Positions 1-7,562 of a stretch of DNA of 17,221 nucleotides are shown here, one piece after another. The position numbers and the translations under genes were made by a program. Within the stretch, counting starts at the first letter, position 1, and each line of letters starts with the position of its first letter. Location of the stretch: contig DLIT01000024.1 in NCBI GenBank assembly GCA_002483865.1, forward strand, positions 1-17,221. Reading direction: 5' to 3'. A model generated the notes under the pieces. It saw only the letters and a program-made list of their open reading frames with translations, was not told where the DNA came from and did no database searches. This stretch comes from Brevundimonas sp. UBA7635. GTDB taxonomy: Bacteria > Pseudomonadota > Alphaproteobacteria > Caulobacterales > Caulobacteraceae.

Positions 1-189
1 CAGTTCGCCATCGGGCGACAGGCTGACGCCGCGCGCTACCGGTCCGGCGAGCGACGGATTGGCAAACACCCGCTCGACCGTAAGGATATTGGAAGCCGGA
101 GCAGCCGCCACCACGGGTGCGTTCTGGGCCATGGCCGGCATAGCCGCTGCGGCCATCAGGATCGTCGAAGCGAGAAGAAATGTGCGCAT
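1..189 (-). CDS. S9B (DPP-IV-like) peptidase, N-terminal fragment
   Basis: Only the first 63 codons lie in the window; the gene continues past the left edge. The ATG is at 189-187. Residues 1-22 form a Sec signal peptide (MRTFLLAS, then an alanine-rich hydrophobic core, then AMAQ), so the product is exported. The mature start reads LTVERVFANPSLAGP followed by ARGVSLSPDGEL. This is the usual opening of the beta-propeller in bacterial dipeptidyl peptidase IV-like S9 enzymes, where an L-T-x-E-R-x-F-x-x-P-S-L stretch precedes the first S-P-D-G blade motif. The catalytic Ser-Asp-His domain is outside the window, so the activity is inferred from family resemblance. No clear Shine-Dalgarno site precedes the ATG. 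Another S9 propeller peptidase is possible. Confidence 0.7.
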   Translation of the reverse strand, partial: MRTFLLASTILMAAAAMPAMAQNAPVVAAAPASNILTVERVFANPSLAGPVARGVSLSPDGEL

Positions 190-323
190 GGCGGCCAAGC
201 TAGAACGACAACCGTTGGCCGTCACCTCCCATTGACTGCCTGGTCGCCCTTTTTGCTTTGTGCGGGGAACAGGAGGCCTTGCCCACACCGCTGGAAGGTG
301 CCGCAAAGGCTATCCCGCGCGAC

Positions 324-358
324 CATCCTTAAAGCACACGAATAAAGATTTAAGGATG
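324..358. repeat. Perfect 10-bp inverted repeat
   Basis: CATCCTTAAA (324-333) and its exact complement TTTAAGGATG (349-358) are separated by 15 bases. The arm centres lie 25 bp apart. It sits between two divergent genes and is not followed by a T-tract, so an operator is more likely than a terminator. No matching regulator family was recognised. Confidence 0.5.
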
Positions 359-513
359 AATTCAGCAAGACGTAGATTCTGGACCAGGCTTTTCAGCTAC
401 ATTTAACTGACATCTTCAGATTACCTTAAGTCCCGTATATTCTTGGCATTTATGAAATGGAGAAATTCCTATTGAATTTTCACGAAGCACAAAAACGTGA
501 TCTCAATATTTTT

Positions 514-608
514 CATAATGCTCTATAGTGCAGCTTGGTTCGTTCGGAACCTCACTGGCCTCATCTCATTGAGCGCCTCCAAAGCGCCCGTTTCGGACGG
601 GCGCTTTT
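514..608 (+). ncRNA. Candidate small RNA or symporter leader RNA
   Basis: The segment starts with a -10-like CATAAT (514-519), without a good -35. It then holds a 5-bp hairpin GGTTC/GAACC (537-551), an unpaired CCTCC that could pair with ribosome binding sites (576-580), and a strong intrinsic terminator (581-608). A promoter-like box, about 80 bases and a terminator with no reading frame fit either a free small RNA or an attenuated leader of the symporter gene, whose start lies 117 bases downstream. It did not match any riboswitch I know. Confidence 0.25.
581..608 (+). terminator. Rho-independent terminator upstream of the symporter gene
   Basis: AAAGCGCCCG (581-590) pairs perfectly with CGGGCGCTTT (598-607). 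One more T-A pair closes a five-base TTCGG loop, and the stem ends in a run of four T. The T-run is on the plus strand, so it stops rightward transcription, yet no plus-strand gene precedes it in the window. Confidence 0.7.
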
Positions 609-725
609 GCACTTTTGCAGAGTCGACCGCACCCTTGCCGTCCGGGATGGCAACTTACGGGCGTGCGGCGTCGCGCGCTTGATCATTCGACAGGGCGCGG
701 CACCACAAAAGGAGCGCGAACACGC

Positions 726-2372
726 GTGGATGATTTACAGTTGAACGGTCTGGGCGGCCCGCTGACGCTTGCCCTGCTGGCTGTGTTTTTTGGCGGGACG
801 CTACTGATATCCCTTACCATCCGCCAAAGTAAGGAAGACGCCGACAGCTATATGACCGCAGGTCACGGCATCGGCTTCGGGATATCTGCAGCGTCCATGA
901 CGGCCACCTGGATCTGGGCCGCGTCAATGTATGCGTCAGCGACCTCCGGCTACACCTATGGCGTTTCGGGCCCGATCCACTACGGCCTGTGGGGCGCGCT
1001 GATGATCCTGTTCATCTACCCCTATGGCAAGCGTATCCGGGCGCTGGCCCCCAACGCCCATACCCTGGCCGAGGTGATGCATGCGCGCCATGGACGGTCC
1101 AGCCAGTTGATGCTGGCAGGGTCCAATATTCTTGGCAGCCTGATCAGCCTGACCTCCAACTTTATCGCAGGCGGTGCGCTGATATCCATGCTGTCGCCGT
1201 TCAGCTTCAGCCAGGGCGTAGCCATCATTGCTGCGGGCGTGCTGCTTTATACCCTGTGGTCCGGGTTCCGGGCTTCGGTCCTGACCGACTTTGTTCAGGT
1301 CTGCGCCATGCTGGGGGCGGTCGTGGTGATCATCCCCACGGTATTCTTTGCGGTCGGCGGTCCACAGGTCTTTGCTGAAGGGGCCAGCCGCGTTACCCCA
1401 CAGCAGGCTTCCTTCTTCTCGTCCGAAGCCTTCCTGAAACAGGGCGCGCCCTACATCACCGCCGTGTTGGCCTATGCCATCGGCAACCAGACCATCGCCC
1501 AGCGCCTGTTTGCCGTGCGTGAAGACCTGATCAAGAAAACCTTTATCACGGCCACGATCGGTTATGGCGCAACCATCATCGGCATCGGCATGCTCGGCGT
1601 TGTGGCGCTGTACGCCGGCATCCAGCCCATGGACGGCGACCCGAACAACCTGATCCCGCAATTGGCCGCCACCTATCTTGGCCCCGTCCTGCTGGCTGTC
1701 TTTTTCGTCATGATCATCGGGGCTCTGGCCTCGACCGCCGATTCCGACCTTGCCGCCCTTTCGGCCATTGCCATGACCGACGTCTATGGGCGTTCGGGCC
1801 TGCCGACCAACCCCCGGACCATGCTGATGATCGGTCGCGGGACCATGATTATCGCAACGGCGGCGGCCCTGTATTTCGCTGGCGGCCGGATGAACATTCT
1901 AGACCTGCTGGTGCTGGTGGGTGCCCTTTGGGGTGCCCTGGTATTCCCGGTGATCGCCAGCTTCTACTGGGATCGCGTGACCAACTCGGCCTTCACCGTG
2001 TCGGTCCTGGCGGCGCTGGCCTGTTTCCTGCCGGTGCGTTTCGGCCTGATCCCGATGACCGGCTTCATCGGCTATGTCTCGGATGTGATCGCCGTCATCG
2101 GTGTCGGCGTCGTCGCCGGCTTGATGGTTTTCGGCTTCTTCGGACGCCGGCCAGCAATTGTGGTTGGCATCCTGGCCAGTCTCGCCGCTGCGCCTTTCGC
2201 TATCGGCTTCCTGCATGACTATGCCGTGCTGAGCAGTGCCCTGATTGCCTATGCGGTCAGCACCATGGTCTGCGCCGGGATGTCCATGCGCAACAAGGCC
2301 CGCTTCGACTTCGGGCTGATCAAGGCCCGTACCGACGACTTCGGCCCTGCCGACAATATTCCTGCTGAATAA
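726..2372 (+). CDS. DUR3-like sodium:solute symporter
   Basis: A 548-residue inner-membrane transporter of the SSS family with about 13-15 hydrophobic segments. The stretch from TWIWAASMYASATSGYTYG to YGVSGPIHYG, then APNAHTLAEVMHARHG, closely follows the DUR3 (urea/polyamine) branch, where S-W-x-W-A-A, Y-G-V-S-G-P and A-P-N-A-H-T are hallmarks. LLYTLWSGFRASVLTDFVQ is the typical SSS core segment. Substrate is not proven: urea is the best-known DUR3 cargo, but bacterial members vary. I chose the GTG at 726 because AAAGGAG lies 11 bases upstream and the hydrophobic N-terminus begins just after it; longer frames from 615 give a basic, non-membrane extension. A 43-residue partner follows 21 bases downstream. 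Confidence 0.85.
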   Translation: MDDLQLNGLGGPLTLALLAVFFGGTLLISLTIRQSKEDADSYMTAGHGIGFGISAASMTATWIWAASMYASATSGYTYGVSGPIHYGLWGALMILFIYPYGKRIRALAPNAHTLAEVMHARHGRSSQLMLAGSNILGSLISLTSNFIAGGALISMLSPFSFSQGVAIIAAGVLLYTLWSGFRASVLTDFVQVCAMLGAVVVIIPTVFFAVGGPQVFAEGASRVTPQQASFFSSEAFLKQGAPYITAVLAYAIGNQTIAQRLFAVREDLIKKTFITATIGYGATIIGIGMLGVVALYAGIQPMDGDPNNLIPQLAATYLGPVLLAVFFVMIIGALASTADSDLAALSAIAMTDVYGRSGLPTNPRTMLMIGRGTMIIATAAALYFAGGRMNILDLLVLVGALWGALVFPVIASFYWDRVTNSAFTVSVLAALACFLPVRFGLIPMTGFIGYVSDVIAVIGVGVVAGLMVFGFFGRRPAIVVGILASLAAAPFAIGFLHDYAVLSSALIAYAVSTMVCAGMSMRNKARFDFGLIKARTDDFGPADNIPAE

Positions 2373-2393
2373 AATCCAAGGAGATTTAAGACT

Positions 2394-2525
2394 ATGGGTA
2401 CTCTTGCACTTACCACCTACGTCCTCATCTGGCCGGCTCTGGTCGCCATTGTTCTGGCCGTATTGGCCAAGGCCTTTTTCGCGGACTGGATCGAAGCCCG
2501 CCGCGAAGGTCGCCCGATGATCTAA
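2394..2525 (+). CDS. Small membrane partner subunit of the symporter
   Basis: A 43-residue protein with one transmembrane helix (about residues 7-29, TYVLIWPALVAIVLAVLAKAF) and a charged tail, DWIEARREGRPMI. AAGGAG at 2378-2383 sits 10 bases before the ATG, an excellent ribosome binding site. The gene lies 21 bases after the symporter and before a strong terminator, so both share a transcript. Small proteins of this kind (opening M-x-T-L-A-L-T-x-Y-V-L-I-W-P) are known beside SSS transporters and are annotated as putative transporter small subunits. By analogy with MetS of NSS-family carriers it may be needed for assembly or transport; that role is inferred. Confidence 0.8.
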   Translation: MGTLALTTYVLIWPALVAIVLAVLAKAFFADWIEARREGRPMI

Positions 2526-2545
2526 GGCTATAGCCTCCAACGCAG

Positions 2546-2579
2546 AATGCCCGCCCTGCACGCCAGGGCGGGCATTTTT
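2546..2579 (+). terminator. Strong intrinsic terminator of the symporter operon
   Basis: AATGCCCGCCCTG (2546-2558) pairs perfectly over 13 bp with CAGGGCGGGCATT (2564-2576) around a five-base loop. The stem's 3' end runs into five T (2575-2579). It starts 20 bases after the small-subunit stop codon. Confidence 0.92.
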
Positions 2580-2685
2580 GTATCAGGATGTGGAGCGCGC
2601 GGTGGTCTTCAGCCCGTTCCGGGTTTTCGTCCAGAAAGACCCGCTCGGGCTTTCGTTCCGGCCAATGAACACCTAGTTAGGCGGC

Positions 2686-3501
2686 ATGACTGATGCCCTC
2701 GTCGTTGCACCGCCTGCAAAGGCCAGCCCCTTCCATAGTCTTGAAGTGCTTTGGGTTCGCCACTGGACGGACCAGCTTTTCAGCTTTGGCGTGAAGCGTC
2801 CCGAAGATTTCCGTTTCCGCTCGGGTGAGTTCGTCATGATCGGCCTGCCCGGCGAGGATGGAGCCAAGCCGGTCCTGCGTGCCTATTCGATCGCCAGCCC
2901 CTTCTGGGCCGAAGAGCTTGAGTTCTTCTCGATCAAGGTGCCTGACGGGCCCCTCACCTCACGGCTGCAAAGAATCCAGCCGGGCGATGAGGTTTTGATG
3001 GGCAAGAAACCGACTGGCACCCTGGTGCTGGATGCCCTGACGGGTGGCGAACGGCTGTGGCTGATCGGCACAGGCACAGGACTGGCACCGTGGCTGTCGG
3101 TGGCGCGTGAACCTGAGACCTATTCCCGTTTCAAGGAAGTGATCGTGTGCCACACAGTCCGCAACGTGGCTGACCTGGCCTATCGCGATTTCTTCACCGC
3201 GGGCATCCACGACGACCCCCTGATCGGCGATGAGGCGAAAGCCCAGCTAAGATATTATCCCACGGTGACCCGCGAGCGCTTCGAAACGCCCGGCCGCATC
3301 ACCGACCGCATCAAGTCCGGCGACCTGTTTGCCGATCTGAAACTGCCCGTCGGCTTCTCGCCCAATACGGATCGGGTGATGCTGTGCGGTTCCATGGCCA
3401 TGATCAAGGAGACCGCCGAGCTGCTGGAATCCTACGGTTTGAAAGAGGGCTCTAATGCCGAGCCCGGCGACTATGTGCTGGAGCGTGCCTTTGTCGGTTG
3501 A
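2686..3501 (+). CDS. fpr: Ferredoxin/flavodoxin--NADP+ reductase
   Basis: A 271-residue cytoplasmic FAD enzyme that moves electrons between NADPH and ferredoxin or flavodoxin. The N-terminal FAD domain holds RAYSIASP (65-72), the R-x-Y-S flavin motif. The NADP domain holds the GTGTGLAPWLS phosphate-binding turn (from 128) and VMLCGS, where the conserved Cys contacts the nicotinamide. The chain ends ERAFVG; bacterial class I Fpr proteins typically finish E-x-A-F-V-x. Length is normal for the family. The ribosome binding site is weak (AGGCGG directly before the ATG). The next gene overlaps its 3' end by 47 bases, implying co-transcription. In other bacteria Fpr supports oxidative-stress repair and Fe-S or heme chemistry; nothing here specifies which. 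Confidence 0.93.
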   Translation: MTDALVVAPPAKASPFHSLEVLWVRHWTDQLFSFGVKRPEDFRFRSGEFVMIGLPGEDGAKPVLRAYSIASPFWAEELEFFSIKVPDGPLTSRLQRIQPGDEVLMGKKPTGTLVLDALTGGERLWLIGTGTGLAPWLSVAREPETYSRFKEVIVCHTVRNVADLAYRDFFTAGIHDDPLIGDEAKAQLRYYPTVTRERFETPGRITDRIKSGDLFADLKLPVGFSPNTDRVMLCGSMAMIKETAELLESYGLKEGSNAEPGDYVLERAFVG

Positions 3502-3835
3502 CCTTGAAATCTTGTCGTCTGTCGCAATCGACCCACGAAAGGCCCCCGAGGCCTGCCAGACCATGATGGACGTGCGCCAGGGCGTCGACGCCCTGGACCG
3601 AGCTCTGGTCACGCTTCTGGCCGAGCGCCAGCGTTATATGGACGCCGCCGCCCGCATCAAGCCCAACCGCGACGCTGTCTTCGACCAGGCCCGCATTGAC
3701 GATGTGGTCGCCAAGGTCCTGTCCGCTGCCGAACCCGCCGGCCTGTCGCCCGACATAGCCGAACCCGTCTGGCGCCTGCTCATCGACCGCTGCATCGCGC
3801 ATGAGTTCGGCCGCTGGGACGCGACGCGGACCTGA
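3455..3835 (+). CDS. Chorismate mutase (AroQ type)
   Basis: An all-helical AroQ-fold enzyme converting chorismate to prephenate on the route to phenylalanine and tyrosine. The region DVRQGVDALDRALVTLLAER is the first long helix, with the Arg of the D-V-R motif and the L-L-A-E-R end typical of the family. AARIKPNRDAVFDQARIDDV then supplies the active-site Lys and Arg, and VWRLLIDRCIAHEF is the last helix. I placed the start at 3455, where GAGGG sits five bases upstream inside fpr. A later start (TTG 3491 or ATG 3563) is possible, because residues before about 30 are poorly conserved, although PEACQTM upstream of the helix resembles homologues. The overlap with fpr suggests translational coupling. 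A PchB-like isochorismate lyase is less likely. Confidence 0.82.
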   Translation: MPSPATMCWSVPLSVDLEILSSVAIDPRKAPEACQTMMDVRQGVDALDRALVTLLAERQRYMDAAARIKPNRDAVFDQARIDDVVAKVLSAAEPAGLSPDIAEPVWRLLIDRCIAHEFGRWDATRT

Positions 3836-3846
3836 ACGGCGCGAGT

Positions 3847-3874
3847 CCAGCCGGGTTGTGCACCACCCGGCTGG
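3847..3874. terminator. Hairpin between convergent genes
   Basis: CCAGCCGGGT (3847-3856) pairs perfectly with ACCCGGCTGG (3865-3874) around an eight-base loop. It lies between the 3' ends of the chorismate mutase gene and the convergent PraB-like gene, so it may end transcription both ways. Neither strand has a T-run, so it could be a processing or stability element instead. Confidence 0.5.
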
Positions 3875-3895
3875 TCAGGCTGTCATTTAGGCGGA

Positions 3896-4402
3896 TTACG
3901 GATTAATGGTCACGCCCGGATTCAGCGTCACAGTACCGCTGACCAGGGTGCAAATTGGATCACCCGCTGTGACCGGAGGCAAGGTCTGGCCGCTGAACGT
4001 AAGGGTCTTGGTGGCGCTGTTATAGGGAACTTCCACGGTGCCGTAGCAAGGCTTGTTCAGTACCGTGTTGGCCCCCACCGTCAGCAGAATGGACGTGGTG
4101 CTGCCGCTTTTTACGCTAAAGCTCCAGGCCCCATAAGGACGAACGATAGCGGAGTTAGGTACACCGGGAATGATCGGGTTGCACAGCCCACCGGACATGG
4201 TCGGGGAGATGGCACCACCCGAGGGCCCGGTCAGGGTGTAGGTTCCACCGATGAAACAGCTTGCGGTTGTCGACTGGCTAAGCACGACGGTGCTGGATGA
4301 AATAGTGCCGGTCCCCGATGACGGCGACAGCGACTGCGCCGAAGCGGCGGAGGCAAACCCCAGAGCCACCAGCCCTGTCACGATAGCTACTGACTTTTTC
4401 AT
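3896..4402 (-). CDS. Secreted PraB-like protein
   Basis: A 168-residue exported protein. Residues 1-22 are a Sec signal peptide ending ASA, with AQS beyond. The mature chain is rich in Ser, Thr, Gly and Val, with no catalytic motif. Four cysteines (49, 74, 119, 151) could form two disulfides. The order of features resembles the PraB family (protein activator of alkane oxidation): an early Cys within a beta strand, a short Cys loop, YGAWSF, then KPCYGTVEV, a T-L-T-F-S strand and a final C-T-L-V-S-G-T-V-T-L-NPGVTI. Molecular function in that family is poorly understood; in Pseudomonas PraB has been linked to surface or biofilm properties. The ribosome binding site AGGGAG is well placed before the ATG. 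A large hairpin sits just ahead of it in the 5' leader. Confidence 0.6.
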   Translation of the reverse strand: MKKSVAIVTGLVALGFASAASAQSLSPSSGTGTISSSTVVLSQSTTASCFIGGTYTLTGPSGGAISPTMSGGLCNPIIPGVPNSAIVRPYGAWSFSVKSGSTTSILLTVGANTVLNKPCYGTVEVPYNSATKTLTFSGQTLPPVTAGDPICTLVSGTVTLNPGVTINP

Positions 4403-4417
4403 TTTTTCACTCCCTTA

Positions 4418-4453
4418 GTTCCTATGGCTGCCAGAAGCGGCAGTCATAGGAAC
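4418..4453 (-). promoter_or_regulatory. Long hairpin abutting the PraB-like ribosome binding site
   Basis: The arms 4418-4432 and 4439-4453 pair at 14 of 15 positions around a six-base loop. On the minus strand this follows the end of the TonB receptor gene and lies directly upstream of the AGGGAG ribosome binding site of the PraB-like gene. No T-run follows it on either strand, so a 5'-UTR stabiliser, an initiation-control element or a weak terminator are all possible. Confidence 0.65.
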
Positions 4454-4467
4454 ACTATCACAGGTAG

Positions 4468-4495
4468 AATTTAACGCTACTTAAAGTTGCGTCAA
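4468..4495 (-). promoter_or_regulatory. Candidate promoter of the PraB-like gene
   Basis: On the minus strand TTGACG (4495-4490) lies 16 bases before TAAATT (4473-4468). It overlaps the last codons of the TonB receptor gene and would start transcription just before the hairpin at 4453-4418. It is only a sequence match. Confidence 0.35.
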
Positions 4496-7464
4496 AAGCG
4501 CTTTTTCAGGCTTACACCCACCAGTCGGGGATCAAGGGTGAACACGTTTGTCGTCAGACCCGTGTCATCACTGTTGGTAAAGGCATCCACAATAGGCGTC
4601 TCATCAAGGACGTTCTTGACATAGATACCCAGCTCAAGATCGCGGGCCGCATTCACCACGGTTATGGACAGGTTTAGATTGTCCCACGCCCGGATACGGT
4701 CATATTCGGTGTTATATACGCGGAAGTAGCTATCCGACTGCCAATAGTAGTCACCGCGAACCGTCACGTCCCATCTGCTTCCATAGAAGGTGTACTGGCT
4801 ACCGATGTTGGCGGTGAGCTCTGGCGAGTTCGGCAGGTTGTTGCCACTGAGATCCGCCGCAATACCGCGACCGAAATTAGGCGCGTCAGTGAGCGGATTA
4901 TAGGTTTCGCCAAGGAAGGCCCAGAAGGGAATTGTGGACTCGATCTCCGGCGTCCAGGAACCAAATCGGGCAGAACCGGCGCAAAGCGCCTGAAGCCCCC
5001 ACATAGTGGTCTCGCCCGCATTGAGATCAAGCATCAGCTTGGCCAGCCTGGTCGGGGCGATACAGTTCGACGGCACCTGAACCCAGGGGCGAAGCAACGT
5101 CCACTCAGGATCGCCCTGGGTCCGGTTCATCACGTCGATCGAGCTCTCACCATCCCCGACTCGGGTCTGCAGGTAGCCGATATTGCCATCGATCCGCCAG
5201 TTGGGCGTGGGCCGGAATGCGGCCTCCAACTCCAGACCCCAAATCTCGGCATCGAAGTTCTCATTCAAGGAAATTCGATCGACAATCTGCGATACCTGAT
5301 AGTCCTTATAGTCGTAGTAGAAGGCTGTGAGGTTCAGGCTTCCCCGACCACCGGCGAAGCTGTTCTTGGTGCCAATTTCAAAGGCATTGACATATTCGGG
5401 CTCGAAAACCTCGGCCAGCGGCAGGTATTGGATCACTTCTGGATTGAGATCCACGCGAGGCGGATTGACGCCACCTCCTTTGTACCCCCGCGAATACGAG
5501 GCATAAAAGAGCGTGTCGTCTGTGAAACTCAGGTTCGGTTTCCAGTCCAGGACGACACGTCCTGTCGTGGCATCCCATTCCTGTTTGATATCTGGTTGTT
5601 CGGGGTAGCCTCGCTGATGGAAACCGCCTGAAAGCCAGCCTGGACGACCATCCTCCAGAGCGCCCAGCAAAAGCTGGCTGGGAACGGGCGTCGTGACCTT
5701 TTCATCCATTGTATAGCGCAGACCAGCGGTGAGGCGCATACTCTCGGTCACATCAAGATAAACTTCGCCGAAAATTCCGGTTGACGTTATCTCGACCGGA
5801 TTACGGCTTCGGAAATAGTTGTGACCATCACCTTCCAGGTCGCTGATGCTGCTCCGATCGACATAGATGCACTCACGCAGCGGATTATCGATCTCTCCAC
5901 AGTCCCGCGTCTCTGGCCCAAAATTCCCGGGCGCATTGTGCCTGTTATAATAGTATTCCGTTATAAGATTAAACAGATTATTGAAGACGTAATAATTATC
6001 TTCGGTTTTGAAATCTATATAGTTGACGCCGAAGTTAAAGTTGAACCTACCATCGTAGTTAGATTGAATACGAAACTCCTGCGTCCATTGGCGATTGTCG
6101 GACGTGCTCAAGTCAGCGGATAATATGCGCGACGACGGCCCCAGCTGTGGATCCACATAAATCCCATTGGCCAATGGTGGATTGGGATTTTCATAGGGCA
6201 CACCCGCCCCCAGCGTGAAAGAATCTACAAAAACAGGATTGCTAACATAACGGCTATAGTCCTGCGTCGACCAATAGTCGTCCTTGGTATAGGTCGTCTG
6301 TGAAATCAGACTTACGCCATTATTACTGTTCCACTCCATATTGAGCTGGAAAATGTCATTGGTGGCGCGGAACCGCGGCTTATAGGGCGAGTCGATTTCA
6401 CGAAGATTTCTGGACTGCTCAATACCCAGATAGGGGTCGACGGTATTATCCACCGCATAAACCGGCTGCCCCTGATTGGGCCCGTCCAGCGCGAAGCCCA
6501 TAAGTGTCATGCCCGACACAAAATAATGGCCGAAAGCGCCACCGTTTGGCGTCCCGTAGGCGGCGTCATCATAGAGGCTTCTAGCCAGGCAGCCCTGACT
6601 CAGTCGATTTTGGGTAAGGCTGTCCACTACCACAGACCCACCTACGCTTGTTGGGCCCGGATCTCGCGTACAGAGCTGTTTGCCGGTACGCAAACGGTCA
6701 TCGTCCTCTCCGAATCGTTCCCACACAAAGCTGGCATTGAAGTTATCGGTCGGTGCCCACGCGGCTGACAGACGGACCGAGTGCAGATCGCGGCCGTTTA
6801 CCGACGTATTATCATAGAGGTTGTAATCGAATCCGTCCCGTTTGGTGAACGACGCAGCACCCCGCACCGCAAAAGACTCGCTGAGTGGGAGATTAAGCAT
6901 CATCTGCGCGCGAACTGACCCGAAATTACCCCCCTCGACCTTGAGCATGGCGTCCAGCTCATCACCCGGCAGATTGGGGATCATGTTGACGACGCCCGCC
7001 GTCGCATTGCGGCCATAAAGCGTGCCCTGAGGGCCGCGCAGAACCTCAACCCGCGCCACATCCAGATACTCGGCCTCGAACAGACGGTTCCGGATCATCG
7101 GCGCATTGTTAAAGCTGACGGCCACGGCCGGATCGGACGAAGCGGCCACGGCCTTGGTCCCGATCCCCCGGATCGAGAAATTGTACATGCTGAAGTTGTT
7201 CTTCGAGAAGGCGACGTTCGGGATGGCCCGCAGCAGTTCCGAGCCCCCTTCGATTTTCATGGCGTCCAAGGTTTCAGCGCTAAAGGCCGAAACCGCGATA
7301 GGCACGTCCTGGATAGATTCTTCGCGTTTCTGGGCAGTGACGATGATGTCGTCGATGGTGGCCGCCTGTTCCGGCCCCGACTGGGCCAAAGCCGGCGTGG
7401 CCATACTCAAGGCTACCAAGGATACCGTCGCAACCAAGCGCGCGCGAACGACACGAGTCGTCAT
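4492..7464 (-). CDS. TonB-dependent outer-membrane receptor
   Basis: A 990-residue outer-membrane importer powered by TonB-ExbB-ExbD. The signal peptide covers about residues 1-27 (ends PALAQ). IDDIIVTAQKR (37-47) is the TonB-box region. The plug follows, with IQDVPIAVSAFSAETL, SIRGIG, VEVLRGPQGTLYGRNATAG and the rest of a 22-strand barrel, ending in a terminal Phe (VGVSLKKRF) as expected for BamA-mediated insertion. The start at 7464 is preferred to an upstream ATG because GGAGGG lies six bases before it and the signal peptide starts there. Cysteines cluster in predicted surface loops. This subfamily is very abundant in Caulobacterales and sphingomonads, and the cargo cannot be read from sequence. 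No transport or catabolic gene adjoins it to hint at one. Confidence 0.95.
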   Translation of the reverse strand: MTTRVVRARLVATVSLVALSMATPALAQSGPEQAATIDDIIVTAQKREESIQDVPIAVSAFSAETLDAMKIEGGSELLRAIPNVAFSKNNFSMYNFSIRGIGTKAVAASSDPAVAVSFNNAPMIRNRLFEAEYLDVARVEVLRGPQGTLYGRNATAGVVNMIPNLPGDELDAMLKVEGGNFGSVRAQMMLNLPLSESFAVRGAASFTKRDGFDYNLYDNTSVNGRDLHSVRLSAAWAPTDNFNASFVWERFGEDDDRLRTGKQLCTRDPGPTSVGGSVVVDSLTQNRLSQGCLARSLYDDAAYGTPNGGAFGHYFVSGMTLMGFALDGPNQGQPVYAVDNTVDPYLGIEQSRNLREIDSPYKPRFRATNDIFQLNMEWNSNNGVSLISQTTYTKDDYWSTQDYSRYVSNPVFVDSFTLGAGVPYENPNPPLANGIYVDPQLGPSSRILSADLSTSDNRQWTQEFRIQSNYDGRFNFNFGVNYIDFKTEDNYYVFNNLFNLITEYYYNRHNAPGNFGPETRDCGEIDNPLRECIYVDRSSISDLEGDGHNYFRSRNPVEITSTGIFGEVYLDVTESMRLTAGLRYTMDEKVTTPVPSQLLLGALEDGRPGWLSGGFHQRGYPEQPDIKQEWDATTGRVVLDWKPNLSFTDDTLFYASYSRGYKGGGVNPPRVDLNPEVIQYLPLAEVFEPEYVNAFEIGTKNSFAGGRGSLNLTAFYYDYKDYQVSQIVDRISLNENFDAEIWGLELEAAFRPTPNWRIDGNIGYLQTRVGDGESSIDVMNRTQGDPEWTLLRPWVQVPSNCIAPTRLAKLMLDLNAGETTMWGLQALCAGSARFGSWTPEIESTIPFWAFLGETYNPLTDAPNFGRGIAADLSGNNLPNSPELTANIGSQYTFYGSRWDVTVRGDYYWQSDSYFRVYNTEYDRIRAWDNLNLSITVVNAARDLELGIYVKNVLDETPIVDAFTNSDDTGLTTNVFTLDPRLVGVSLKKRF

Positions 7465-7562
7465 ACTAAACCCTCCCCTACAGCGGGCCGGGTTGCCAGA
7501 CCGCCAAGAATACGCCGCCATCCCTTCGATAGACCACTGCGGCTACAGCCCATCGTTGAGTG

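Larger units (their letters stand above)
190..725. other. Intergenic region, partly AT-rich
   Basis: No convincing protein gene was found here. It separates the minus-strand peptidase from the plus-strand symporter and so holds both promoters. Roughly 325-530 is much richer in A and T than the rest of the window. It contains a perfect 10-bp inverted repeat (324-358), a possible -10 box, CATAAT (514-519), a short hairpin (537-551) and an intrinsic terminator (581-608). Reading frames within 497-744 have no ribosome binding site or coding signature. Confidence 0.7.

Noticed and set aside
526..608. Guanidine (mini-ykkC) or other transporter riboswitch
   Set aside because: The two hairpin loops do not show the paired ACGR loops, and no other aptamer core I know is visible.
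936..1661. 241-residue minus-strand open frame
   Set aside because: Antisense shadow of the sodium:solute symporter, lacking any recognisable motif.
1899..2561. 220-residue minus-strand open frame
   Set aside because: Runs antisense through the symporter end, the small subunit gene and the terminator; composition is shadow-like.
2634..2655. Hairpin GAAAGACCCG/CGGGCTTTC before fpr
   Set aside because: The stem has a bulge and only a two-base loop, with no T-run; it may be chance or a weak operator, so it was not annotated.
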